64,000 bases of DNA from Albimonas sp963977235 (GTDB taxonomy: Bacteria > Pseudomonadota > Alphaproteobacteria > Rhodobacterales > Rhodobacteraceae), in assembly GCF_963977235.1 (NCBI RefSeq), contig NZ_CAXBOD010000017.1, positions 11,524 to 75,523 of the forward strand. Direction: 5' to 3'. This document shows positions 33,652 to 41,718 of the stretch, one piece after another. The stretch's first letter is position 1. Each line of letters starts with the position of its first letter. The position numbers and the translations under genes are program-made. The notes under the pieces are model-generated. The model saw only the letters and a list, made by a program, of their open reading frames with translations. It ran no database searches and had not been told where the DNA came from.

Positions 33652-34755
33652 TCAGCCGGCCCGGGCGATGGCGCGCGGGGCCTCGCCCGCGTCGCCGAGG
33701 TCGGAAAGCGGGCCCACTTCCTTCTCCACCAGCGGGATCACCTCGGCGCCGAAACGCTCGAGGGAGGCCGCGGCCATGCGGATCGGCATGTCGCCGAACT
33801 GGAAGAAGCAGTTGTAGTGGACCGGGCCGAGCGTGCGGATGTCGTCCACGATGCGCTCGGCGACCGAGTGGGCGTCGCCGATCACCATGTTGCGCGCGAG
33901 ATCCTCGAGGCTGGGCTCGTCGGGCAGTTCCAGCGGCACGATCTCGCCCTTTGCGGTCAGGTCGAGCTTGGGCTGCCGCAGCGCCCAGACCATGCGGGCG
34001 TAGGAGCGGGCGCGCTCGGCCGCCTCCAGCGCCTCGGCGTGGGAGCGGACCACGGCGATGTACTGCTGCATGGCGATGCGCATGGTCGCCTCGGGCAGGC
34101 CGGAGGCGAGCCAGTTGGCGCGCAGCCCGTCCTTCGACTTGACCAGCGCGTCTGCCTTGCCCGACCAGGCGCCGGCGATGAAGGCGGTGGGCTCGTGCGG
34201 GCCGACGGCCTTGAGGACCTCGGGCGCCTGGGTGGTCAGGAACAGCGGCGGCAGCTTTCCGCTCGCGGGGCGCATCGCGAAGACGGTCGGGGGGGCCTGG
34301 AAGTGTTTCCCCTGGAAGTCGACATGGCCCTCCTCCATCGCCTGGCGGAGCACCTCGAAGTATTCGAGGAACACCTCGTTCTTGGCCTTGATGTCGATCT
34401 TGAAGCGGTCGAACTCATAGGGCTGGTAGCCGGAGCCCAGCCCCAGCAGCGCCCGGCCGCCCGACATCTGGTCGAGCAGCGCGATCTCCTGGGCCACGCG
34501 CAGCGGATTGTGCAGGGGCAGCACGACGACCGCCGGGCCGACCTTGATGGTCGAGGTGGCGGCGGCCATGTGGCTCGCCATCATCAGCGGGCTGACCGAC
34601 AGCGAGTAGTTGGTGAAGTGATGCTCGGCGAACCAGGCGGCGTGGAAGCCCGCCTGCTCGGCTAGGCGGACCATGGTGCGGCTGTCCTCGATCACCCCGG
34701 CGATGCCGCCGGGATTGTCGCGATAGGTCAGCAGGTTGAACAGGCCGAACTGCAT
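33652..34755 (-). CDS. luciferase-like (LLM class) flavin-dependent monooxygenase 2, first gene of the operon
   Basis: A 367-residue LLM monooxygenase with GLFNLLTYRDNPGG, AAWFAEHHFTNYS, KVGPAVVVLPLHNPLRVAQE, LGLGSGYQPYEFDRF and a C-terminal SLERFGAEVIP that recurs in the paralogue at 21959. It is the promoter-proximal gene of the 11-gene operon; the ATG at 34755 starts MQFGLFNLL as in related proteins. The two paralogues are about equally long but differ in the C-terminal half, so they may act on successive intermediates. Reduced FMN would have to come from a reductase elsewhere. Confidence 0.9.
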   Translation of the reverse strand: MQFGLFNLLTYRDNPGGIAGVIEDSRTMVRLAEQAGFHAAWFAEHHFTNYSLSVSPLMMASHMAAATSTIKVGPAVVVLPLHNPLRVAQEIALLDQMSGGRALLGLGSGYQPYEFDRFKIDIKAKNEVFLEYFEVLRQAMEEGHVDFQGKHFQAPPTVFAMRPASGKLPPLFLTTQAPEVLKAVGPHEPTAFIAGAWSGKADALVKSKDGLRANWLASGLPEATMRIAMQQYIAVVRSHAEALEAAERARSYARMVWALRQPKLDLTAKGEIVPLELPDEPSLEDLARNMVIGDAHSVAERIVDDIRTLGPVHYNCFFQFGDMPIRMAAASLERFGAEVIPLVEKEVGPLSDLGDAGEAPRAIARAG

Positions 34756-35200
34756 GGCTCTCCCCGAAAGTCTGGGCCTGGCGCGGCGGGCGCCGGTCTT
34801 TGGGACGACGAGGGCGTGGGCTCCGCGCAGGGGGGCGGGCGCTGTCGTCGTCCTGTCACGGAGCTTTCGCCGCATCGCAACAGATCGCAAACGAGAAATG
34901 CTGCGTTGCAAACAAGTTGACCTAATGTCTGGACAACAAGCAAGCCCAGCTAATCCAAAGCGACGATTTTCCCGGCCGCCCGGTCAGGCGATAAGGGGTA
35001 TGGGCGGCGAAGGCCGGCATTCGCGGCCCGATGACGCGAAGCGGCAGCCTCCGGGCGCCCGATGGTCGCGGCTAATTTCGACGGGCGGAATAATATTTCG
35101 CACCTCCGTCGCTTTCGTTACGCTGCCGGTCAAAGAGGAACGCCGCGGCCGACTCGACCCGACACGGGCGAGCGCCGCCCCCAACCGGAAGGACGACGTC
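34756..35200. promoter_or_regulatory. divergent control region, relatively AT-rich
   Basis: A 445-bp gap between the LLM operon (minus) and nitronate monooxygenase (plus). From about 34870 to 34970 it is clearly richer in A/T than anything around it (GCAAACGAGAAATGC, TTGCAAACAAGTTGA). A perfect palindrome TGTC-TG-GACA occurs at 34926-34935 and is a candidate operator for the neighbouring regulators. TAATAT at 35091-35096 could be a -10 hexamer for the plus-strand gene, but no good -35 precedes it. A short ribosome site GGAAGGA (35187-35193) serves the TTG start at 35201. Confidence 0.5.
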
Positions 35201-36244
35201 TTGAGCCTGCCCCCGATCCTGCAGAACCTGCGGCTGCCCGTGATGGCCTCGCCGCTGTTCATCATCTCCTACCCCGAGCTGGTCATCGCCCAGTGCAAGG
35301 CCGGCGTGGTCGGCTCCTTTCCCGCGCTGAACGCGCGCGAGAAGGCGGGCGAGCCCTCGATGCTCGAGGCCTGGCTGAAGCGGATCACCGAGGAGCTGGA
35401 CCGCCACAACCAGGCCAACCCCGACGCGCCGGCGGCCCCGTTCGCGGTCAACCAGATCGTGCACAAGTCCAACGCCCGCCTCGACCGGGACGTGGAGCTG
35501 TGCGTCAAGTACAAGGTTCCGCTGTGGATCACCTCGCTGGGCGCGCGGACCGAGGTCTATGACGCGGCCCATTCCTGCGGCGGCTTCGTCGTGCACGACG
35601 TGATCAACAACCGCTTCGCCAAAAAGGCGATCGAGAAGGGCGCCGACGGCCTGGTCGCGGTCGCGGCGGGCGCCGGCGGTCACGCCGGCGCGCAGTCGCC
35701 GCTGGCCCTGATCTCCGAGATCCGGGAGTGGTTCGACGGCGCGCTGCTGCTCTCGGGCGCGATCGGCAACGGCGATTCCATCCTCGCGGCCCAGGCGATG
35801 GGCGCGGACATGGCCTACATCGGCTCGGCCTTCATCGCGACGCAGGAGGCCAACGCTGTCGACGGCTACAAGAAGATGATCACCGAGCATGGCGCCTCGG
35901 ACATCGTCTACACGAACCTCTTCACCGGCGTGCACGGCAACTACCTCAAGCCGTCGATCGTCAACTCGGGCATGGACCCCGACAACCTCGAGACCTCCGA
36001 TCCCTCGAAGATGTCGTTCCAGCTCAACGAGTCGGGCGAGCGCGAGAAGCCCAAGAAGTGGAAGGAGATCTGGGGCGCCGGTCAGGGCATCGGCATGGTC
36101 AAGGACGTGGTCCCGACCGCCGAGCTGGTGGCCCGGCTGGAGCGCGAGTATTTCGCCGCGCGCGCCCGTCTGGACGCCTCGGCGCCCAAGGCCGCCAACC
36201 CCGGCTACGCTCGCCTGAACGCGGCCGAGGCCGCCGCGGGCTGA
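35201..36244 (+). CDS. nitronate monooxygenase (2-nitropropane dioxygenase-like)
   Basis: A 347-residue FMN-dependent TIM-barrel oxygenase. The N-terminal LRLPVMASPLFIISYPELV, AGAGGHAGAQSPLAL with the catalytic His of class I enzymes (GGHAG), and LSGAIGNGDSILAAQAMGAD with the FMN phosphate loop are all present. It oxidises alkyl nitronates such as propionate 3-nitronate to the aldehyde or keto acid. The start is taken as TTG at 35201 because GGAAGGA stands seven bases upstream and the family starts right here; earlier in-frame starts would add ~150 residues of unrelated Arg/Pro-rich sequence. It is divergent from the LLM operon and followed by an IclR regulator. Confidence 0.88.
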   Translation: MSLPPILQNLRLPVMASPLFIISYPELVIAQCKAGVVGSFPALNAREKAGEPSMLEAWLKRITEELDRHNQANPDAPAAPFAVNQIVHKSNARLDRDVELCVKYKVPLWITSLGARTEVYDAAHSCGGFVVHDVINNRFAKKAIEKGADGLVAVAAGAGGHAGAQSPLALISEIREWFDGALLLSGAIGNGDSILAAQAMGADMAYIGSAFIATQEANAVDGYKKMITEHGASDIVYTNLFTGVHGNYLKPSIVNSGMDPDNLETSDPSKMSFQLNESGEREKPKKWKEIWGAGQGIGMVKDVVPTAELVARLEREYFAARARLDASAPKAANPGYARLNAAEAAAG

Positions 36245-36252
36245 ACCCGGCG

Positions 36253-36276
36253 CGGAGGGGCCCCGGCGCCCCTCCG
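36253..36276. terminator. intergenic hairpin between nitronate monooxygenase and iclR genes
   Basis: Nine-bp perfect arms CGGAGGGGC/GCCCCTCCG with a 6-nt loop, 9 bp after the stop codon. No T-run follows, so it may be a processing or attenuating hairpin in a shared transcript. Confidence 0.5.
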
Positions 36277-36294
36277 CCCCTGATCGGAGCCTCG

Positions 36295-37116
36295 ATGCGC
36301 AAGCGCACGGCCATTCCCGAGCATTCCGACCTGGCGGTTGGCCAGAAGCCCTTCGAGGGCGACCGCCAGTTCGTCTCGGCCCTGCACCGGGGGCTCGAGG
36401 TGCTGCGCGTGTTCCGCCCCGGCGACGAGGGCCTGGGCAACCAGGAGATCTGCGCCCGCTCCGGTCTCGGCGCTTCGACCGTCTCGCGGATCACCTACAC
36501 GCTGACCCGGCTGGGCTACCTGCGCTACGACGGGCGCGACGGGCGCTATCGGCTGGGGGTCTCGGTGCTGGGGCTGGGCTACGCGTGCCTCGCGGGGCTG
36601 AAGATCCGCGACACGGCCCAGGTCCACATGCAGGAGCTGGCCGAGCGGGTGGGCGGCGGCGTGGTGATCGCCCTGTCGGCGCGCGACAACCTGCGAATGA
36701 CCTACATCGCCTGCGCGCGCTCGGAGGGGGTGATGTCCCTGCAGCTCGACGTCGGCTCTCGCATTTCGCTCGCCCGCTCGGCCGCCGGCCGCGCCTGGCT
36801 CGCCGCCGCCCCCGAGGAGGAGCGCGAGCGGCTGATCGAGGAGATGGCCCTGCAGGCCGACCCGACGACCTGGCCCGCGATCCTGACCGGGATCCGAGAC
36901 GCGATCCGCATGGTCGAGGAGCGCGGCTGGTGCATGAGCCTGGGCAACTGGCGCGCCCAGGTGAACACCGCCGGCGTCCCCCTGCGCACCGAGGGCGACG
37001 GTCAGGTCTACGCCCTGACCTGCGGCGGGGCGAGCTACACCCTCCCCCGCCTGCGCCTCGAGAAGGAGGTGGCCCCGATGCTCCAGGAAATGGCCGCCCG
37101 CATCTCCCGCGGCTGA
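36295..37116 (+). CDS. IclR family transcriptional regulator
   Basis: A 274-residue regulator. A 25-residue N-terminal arm leads into the winged helix (FVSALHRGLEVLRVF, NQEICARSGLGASTVSRITY, residues ~27-85), followed by the effector-binding domain with ARSAAGRAWLAA (~160) and the C-terminal VNTAGVPLRTEGDGQVYAL that contributes ligand contacts. It begins 51 bp after nitronate monooxygenase on the same strand and probably controls that gene and perhaps the divergent LLM operon. The ATG at 36295 follows GGAG at normal spacing. Confidence 0.9.
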   Translation: MRKRTAIPEHSDLAVGQKPFEGDRQFVSALHRGLEVLRVFRPGDEGLGNQEICARSGLGASTVSRITYTLTRLGYLRYDGRDGRYRLGVSVLGLGYACLAGLKIRDTAQVHMQELAERVGGGVVIALSARDNLRMTYIACARSEGVMSLQLDVGSRISLARSAAGRAWLAAAPEEERERLIEEMALQADPTTWPAILTGIRDAIRMVEERGWCMSLGNWRAQVNTAGVPLRTEGDGQVYALTCGGASYTLPRLRLEKEVAPMLQEMAARISRG

Positions 37117-37447
37117 CCGAGGCGCCGCGACCGCCGCCCCGCCTCTGGCCGCCCTCGCGCCCGCGGCGCGTCCCGGCCTGGCGCCGGTCGCCGCCGTCAC
37201 CCCCTTGCGCGGGCTTGTCCTTGACCCCTGCGGGCGAGTCGCTCAGGCATCGCAAGCGAGAGACGGATCCGGAGAACAGGCGCGGGCGTCTTGTTCTCTG
37301 GTGAGTCAGGAGCCCGCCGGAGGCCCCCGCCCTGCAGCCTTCAGGCGCAGCCGCCCCCCACGGGCGCGAGGCAGCCAAGCCCGCCCGCAGGGCGCCTGTA
37401 GACCGTTGCGAAGAGGCCGAGCCGCCCCCCTCTCGCATCGCCCCCGC
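37117..37447. other. intergenic region with hairpin and 37-bp repeat
   Basis: 331 bp between the convergent iclR and gmaS-like genes. It holds an imperfect hairpin with arms GAGAACA/TGTTCTC at 37272-37298 and the right copy of the 37-bp inverted repeat (37371-37407). No gene-like frame is recognisable. Confidence 0.65.
37371..37407 (+). repeat. 37-bp inverted repeat, right copy
   Basis: Exact reverse complement of 16732-16768, 20.6 kb away. It begins GCAGCCAAGC and ends TAGACCGTT. It also sits between convergent genes, as does the left copy. Confidence 0.95.
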
Positions 37448-38755
37448 TCAGACGTCGAGCGTCCACTCCCGCTCCCAGGCGGTGAAGGCCGAGACGTAGC
37501 TCTGCCATTCCTGCCGCTTGAGCTTGAGGAACGCGGCCGAGACCTCGCCGCCCAGCGCCTCCTGCAGCGTCCGGTCGGCCTCGAAGGCCCGCAGCGCGTC
37601 GAGCAGGTTGAGCGGCAGCCGCTGCGCCCCCTCGGCCTTCTCCGGCGTCGCGTACATGTCGAAATCGCAGGGGGCGCCGGGGTCGGCCGCGGTCGCGATG
37701 CCCTCGAGCCCGGCCGCGATCACCGCGGCCTGAAGCAGGTAGGGGTTCGCCGCCCCGTCCGCGAGGCGTAGCTCGAACCGTCCGGGCCCGGGCACGCGCA
37801 CCATGTGGGTGCGGTTGTTGCCCGACCAGGTGACCGTGTTCGGCGCCCAGGTGGCGCCCGAGTGGGTCACCGGCGCGTTGATCCGCTTGTAGGAGTTCAC
37901 CGTGGGGTTGGTCAGCGCCGTCAGCGCCGGGGCGTGTTTCATGATTCCGCCCAGGAAGTGCAGACCCTGTCGCGACAGGCCGAACTCGGCCCCCGGATCG
38001 GCGAAGGCGTTCGTCGCCCCCTCGGAGTCCCACAGCGAGACGTGCACGTGGCAGCCGTTCCCGGTCAGTCCCGCGAAGGGCTTGGGCATGAAGGTGGCGC
38101 GCAGGCCGGCGGCCTCGGCCTGGGACTTGACCATGAACTTGAAGAACGAGTGGCGGTCGGCCGTCACCAGGGCGTCGTCGAAGTCCCAGTTCATCTCGAA
38201 CTGGCCATTCGCGTCCTCGTGGTCGTTCTGGTAGGGGCCCCAGCCCAGCTCCAGCATCCCGTCGCAGATCGCCGAGATCACGTCGAAGCGCCGCATCAGC
38301 GCCTGCTGGTCGTAGCAGGGCTTGTCGGCCTTGTCCTGGCCGTCCGAGATCTCGGACCCGTCGGCCGAGACCAGGAAGAACTCCGGCTCGACCCCGGTCT
38401 TCACCCGCAGGCCCAGCGCGGCGGCCTTCTCGACCTGGGCCTTGAGCACGTTGCGCGGGGCCTGGGCCAGGGCTGCGTCGTTCAGGACCAGGTCGGCGGG
38501 GACCCAGGCGACCTCGGGCTTCCAGGGCAGCTGCACGACGGCCTCCGCGTCGGGCATCGCGAACAGGTCCGGGTCCGCCGGCGACAGATCCAGCCACGAG
38601 GCGAAACCGGCGAAGCCCGCGCCGTCCGCCTGCATCATGGCGATGGCCTGCAGGGGCACGAGCTTCGCCCGCTGCCCTCCGAACAGGTCGGTGTAGCCGA
38701 TCATGAAGTAGCGCACCCCGCGCTCCTTCCCCCAGGCGGCCAGATCCTTGGTCAT
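37448..38755 (-). CDS. gmaS: gamma-glutamylmethylamide synthetase (GlnT/GmaS-type glutamine synthetase)
   Basis: A 435-residue glutamine synthetase-fold ligase of the GlnT branch. The N-terminal YTDLFGGQRAKLVPL segment, VEPEFFLVS with metal-binding Glu residues, NDHEDANGQFEMNW, the catalytic CHVHVSLWD and the C-terminal RLPLNLLDALRAFEAD are typical. Because it is followed in the locus by mgsCBA-like and mgdABCD-like genes, it most probably couples methylamine to glutamate with ATP, giving gamma-glutamylmethylamide, the first step of the indirect N-methylglutamate pathway. It is the last gene of its minus-strand operon, 70 bp after mgsC. A GlnT role in ordinary glutamine synthesis cannot be excluded. 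Confidence 0.85.
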   Translation of the reverse strand: MTKDLAAWGKERGVRYFMIGYTDLFGGQRAKLVPLQAIAMMQADGAGFAGFASWLDLSPADPDLFAMPDAEAVVQLPWKPEVAWVPADLVLNDAALAQAPRNVLKAQVEKAAALGLRVKTGVEPEFFLVSADGSEISDGQDKADKPCYDQQALMRRFDVISAICDGMLELGWGPYQNDHEDANGQFEMNWDFDDALVTADRHSFFKFMVKSQAEAAGLRATFMPKPFAGLTGNGCHVHVSLWDSEGATNAFADPGAEFGLSRQGLHFLGGIMKHAPALTALTNPTVNSYKRINAPVTHSGATWAPNTVTWSGNNRTHMVRVPGPGRFELRLADGAANPYLLQAAVIAAGLEGIATAADPGAPCDFDMYATPEKAEGAQRLPLNLLDALRAFEADRTLQEALGGEVSAAFLKLKRQEWQSYVSAFTAWEREWTLDV

Positions 38756-38825
38756 GGTGGTCCCTCGATCCCTGTCGGTGCGTTCGGCGCGGGGTTCCCC
38801 GTCGTTGAGGCTGTCTCGGGGCGGA

Positions 38826-40154
38826 TCAGAACCCGCCGCCCCCCGGTATCCAGCTGGTCCCCGCGAGCGGCACGCGCGCCATGGCTGCGGCCTCCATGGT
38901 CAGGGCGCAGAGGTCCTCGGGCTCGAGGTTGCGCAGGTCGGACTTGCCGCAGGCCCGCGCGATGGTCTGCGCCTCGAGCGTCATCACCGCGAGGTAGTTG
39001 GCCAGCCGGCGCCCCGCCGCCGCCGGATCCAGCCGCGAGGCCAGCTCCGGGTCCTGCGTGGTGATCCCCGCGGGGTCCTGGCCCGCGTGCCAGTCGTCGT
39101 AAGCGCCGGCCGTGGTTCCCAGCGCCCGATACTCGGCTTCCCACCGCGGATCGTTGTCCCCCAGCGCGACCAGCGCCGCGGTCCCGATGGAAACCGCATC
39201 CGCCCCCAGCGCCATGGCCTTGGCCACGTCCGCCCCGTTGCGGATCCCGCCCGAGACGATGAGCTGCACCTTGCGGTGCATGCCGAGATCCTGCAGCGCC
39301 TGCACCGCCGGCCGGATGCAGGCGAGCGTCGGCAGGCCGACATGCTCGATGAACACCTCCTGCGTCGCCGCCGTGCCGCCCTGCATCCCGTCGAGCACCA
39401 CCACGTCCGCCCCCGACTTCACCGCGAGCGCCACGTCGTAATAGGGCCGCGAGCCGCCGACCTTCACGTAGATCGGCTTCTCGCCGCCGGTGATCTCGCG
39501 CAGTTCGCCGATCTTGATCTCGAGGTCGTCGGGCCCGGTCCAGTCGGGATGGCGACAGGCCGAGCGCTGGTCGATCCCCTCGGGCAGGTCGCGCATCCCC
39601 GCGACCCGTTCCGAGATCTTCTGGCCGAGCAGCATGCCGCCCCCGCCGGGCTTGGCGCCCTGGCCGACCACCACCTCGATCGCGTCGGCGCGGCGCAGGT
39701 CGCGCGGGTTCATCCCGTAGCGCGACGGCAGGTATTGATAGACCAGCAGATCCGAGTGCCCCCGCTCCTCCTCCGTCATGCCGCCGTCGCCGGTGGTGGT
39801 CGATGTCCCCGCCGCGCTCGCCCCGCGCCCCAGCGCCTCCTTCGCCTGGCCGGAGAGGGAGCCGAAGGACATCCCCGCAATCGTGATCGGGATCTTGAGA
39901 TGGATCGGCTTCGAGGCGAAGCGGTCGCCCAGCGTCACGGCCGTGTTGCAGGTCTCGCGATAGCCCTCGAGCGGGTAGCGCGAGATCGAGGCGCCGAGAA
40001 ACAGCAGGTCGTCGAAATGCGGAACCTTGCGCTTCGCGCCGCCGCCGCGGATGTCGTAGATGCCGGTCGCCGCGGCCCGGCGGATCTCGGACAGGGTGTA
40101 GTCGTCGAAGGTCGCCGACTTGCGCGGATGGGTGGTCGGGGCGTCGTAGGACAT
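38826..40154 (-). CDS. mgsC: N-methylglutamate synthase subunit C (glutamate synthase-like FMN domain)
   Basis: A 442-residue protein like the FMN/Fe-S domain of large-subunit glutamate synthase. The FMN barrel is shown by GMSFGSLSGQAKEALGRGAS, TTTGDGGMTEEERGHSD, GQGAKPGGGGMLLG and DVVVLDGMQGGTAATQEVF, and the GGIRNGADVAKAMALGAD phosphate loop. In the MgsABC complex it would transfer the methylamine group from gamma-glutamylmethylamide to 2-oxoglutarate, making N-methylglutamate. The start overlaps the mgsB stop (TGATG). The same three-gene set is called glxBCD in rhizobia. Confidence 0.88.
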   Translation of the reverse strand: MSYDAPTTHPRKSATFDDYTLSEIRRAAATGIYDIRGGGAKRKVPHFDDLLFLGASISRYPLEGYRETCNTAVTLGDRFASKPIHLKIPITIAGMSFGSLSGQAKEALGRGASAAGTSTTTGDGGMTEEERGHSDLLVYQYLPSRYGMNPRDLRRADAIEVVVGQGAKPGGGGMLLGQKISERVAGMRDLPEGIDQRSACRHPDWTGPDDLEIKIGELREITGGEKPIYVKVGGSRPYYDVALAVKSGADVVVLDGMQGGTAATQEVFIEHVGLPTLACIRPAVQALQDLGMHRKVQLIVSGGIRNGADVAKAMALGADAVSIGTAALVALGDNDPRWEAEYRALGTTAGAYDDWHAGQDPAGITTQDPELASRLDPAAAGRRLANYLAVMTLEAQTIARACGKSDLRNLEPEDLCALTMEAAAMARVPLAGTSWIPGGGGF

Positions 40155-40834
40155 CAGTAGTCCCCCGCGTGATCGACGTTGAAATGATAGAGCTTCCGGG
40201 CCGAGCCGTAGCGGCGGAAGGCGCTCGGATCCGCCTCGACGCCTGCGCGGGTCAGAATGTCGGAGAGCTGGGCGCGATGCTCGTCCCGCATCTCCTTCTC
40301 GATGCAGTCGGCGCCGAGCGACTTCACCGAGCCGCGCACGTAAAGACGAGCCTCATAGAGCGAATCCCCCAGCGCCTCGCCGGCGTCGCCCAGCACGGCC
40401 ATGGCGCCCTTCTGGGCCATGAAGGCCGACATGTGCCCGATGGAGCCCTTCACCACGATCTCGATCCCCTTCATCGAGATGCCGCAGCGGGACGAGGCGT
40501 CGCCCTCGATCACCAGCAGCCCGCCGCGCCCGGTGGCGCCGGCGTACTGGCTGGCGTTGCCTTTCACGGTGACGCGGCCCGACATCATGTTCTCGGCCAC
40601 CCCCGGTCCGGCGGAGCCGTGGACGGTGATCTCGGCCGCCTCGTTCATGCCCGCGCAGTAATAGCCGACCGAGCCGCGCACATCGACGTGGACCGGGGCC
40701 ATCGCGCCCACGGCGACGGAATGGGCGCCGCGGGGGTTCAGCACCTCGAACCTCTCGTTTTCGCCCTCGCGAACGCTGTGCAGCGCGCGGTGGAACGCGC
40801 GCAGCGGGGTTTGGGCCAGGTCGAAGACGGGCAT
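40154..40834 (-). CDS. mgsB: N-methylglutamate synthase subunit B (GXGXG-domain, GlxC-like)
   Basis: A 226-residue protein equivalent to the C-terminal beta-helix (alpha subunit C-terminal, GXGXG) domain of glutamate synthase. Repeated glycine turns are clear: VRGSVGYYCAGMNEAAEITV, SAGPGVAENMMSGRVTVKGN, ATGRGGLLVIEGDASSRCGI. This domain structurally links the amidotransferase and FMN subunits. It is translationally coupled on both sides by TGATG overlaps. Confidence 0.87.
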   Translation of the reverse strand: MPVFDLAQTPLRAFHRALHSVREGENERFEVLNPRGAHSVAVGAMAPVHVDVRGSVGYYCAGMNEAAEITVHGSAGPGVAENMMSGRVTVKGNASQYAGATGRGGLLVIEGDASSRCGISMKGIEIVVKGSIGHMSAFMAQKGAMAVLGDAGEALGDSLYEARLYVRGSVKSLGADCIEKEMRDEHRAQLSDILTRAGVEADPSAFRRYGSARKLYHFNVDHAGDY

Positions 40835-41718
40835 CAGCGTTCCCAGAAATAGACGGTGGCGGGCTCCGGCTCCCAGACCCTTGCAAGGTCTATGCCGGGC
40901 AGGCCGACGAGGGCGCGGTATTCCGAGCCGAAGGCGACGTAGCGGTCTGTCTCGGCCATCACCGCGGGCTTGCAGGCGACCGGGTCGCGCAGCACGCCGA
41001 AGCCGGACTTGGTCCCCACCACGAAGGTGTAGAAGCCGTCGAGGTCGGCCAGCGCGCCGTCGAGCGCCTCGCCCAGGTTGCGCCCCTCGGCGAGGCGGGC
41101 GGTGAGGTAGGCGGCGGCGACCTCGGAGTCGTTCTCGGTCTCGAAGCGGATCCCCTCGCGGATCAGCACCCGGCGCAGGTTGTTGTGGTTGGAGAGCGAG
41201 CCGTTGTGCACCAGGCACTGGTCGGCGCCGGTCGAGAACGGATGCGCGCCCAGCGTGGTCACCGCGCTTTCGGTCGCCATGCGGGTGTGGCCGATGCCGT
41301 GGCTGCCCGACATGGCGCGCAGCCCGAAGCGGGTCACCACGTCGGCGGGCAGGCCGGTCTCCTTGTAGACCTCCATCGCCTCGCCCGCGCTCATCACCCG
41401 CAGCGTCGGCGCGGCCTCGACCGCGCGGCGCAGGGCGGGCAGGTCGGCGGCGGCGAGCGTCAGCACCGCGTGGGTGTCCTTGACCGAGAGAGCCGCGTCA
41501 TGCGCCTCGGCCAGCGCCTCGAGCGTGGCGCGATCCTTCGCGGGGGCGGCGGACTGCACGGTCAGGCGGGCGCGCCCCTCCTCGGCCGCGCCGTAGACCG
41601 CGATCCCTGCGCTGTCCGGGCCGCGGTCGGTCATCGTCACCAGCATGTCCGACAGCAGGCCGCCCAGCTCGGGCTCCAGCGTCCGGTCCTTCAGGAAGAG
41701 GCCGACGATTCCGCACAT
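40834..41718 (-). CDS. mgsA: N-methylglutamate synthase subunit A (class II glutamine amidotransferase-like)
   Basis: A 294-residue Ntn-type amidotransferase domain. After removal of Met, Cys2 of MCGIVGLFLKD is the catalytic nucleophile; TMTDRGPDSAGIAVYG, GIGHTRMATESAVTTLGAHP and LVHNGSLSNHNNLRR are the class II signatures. In MgsABC it hydrolyses gamma-glutamylmethylamide instead of glutamine, releasing methylamine for the synthase. It is the first gene of the minus-strand operon mgsA-mgsB-mgsC-gmaS and its leader carries a duplicated ~25-bp segment (41720-41769). Confidence 0.88.
   Translation of the reverse strand: MCGIVGLFLKDRTLEPELGGLLSDMLVTMTDRGPDSAGIAVYGAAEEGRARLTVQSAAPAKDRATLEALAEAHDAALSVKDTHAVLTLAAADLPALRRAVEAAPTLRVMSAGEAMEVYKETGLPADVVTRFGLRAMSGSHGIGHTRMATESAVTTLGAHPFSTGADQCLVHNGSLSNHNNLRRVLIREGIRFETENDSEVAAAYLTARLAEGRNLGEALDGALADLDGFYTFVVGTKSGFGVLRDPVACKPAVMAETDRYVAFGSEYRALVGLPGIDLARVWEPEPATVYFWER

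Noticed and set aside
29561..33817. A very long open frame of over 1400 codons on the plus strand opposite hyuA/hyuB.
   Set aside because: It is antisense to well-supported genes, His/Gly/Arg-rich, and lacks any recognisable domain; high GC removes stop codons from opposite frames.
16732..37407. Insertion-sequence ends around the catabolic block.
   Set aside because: There is no transposase, no target duplication could be found, and the repeats lie between convergent genes.
37117..37447. Possible glycine riboswitch or other structured RNA.
   Set aside because: Only a weak hairpin is visible; none of the conserved core motifs could be placed and the flanking genes are convergent.
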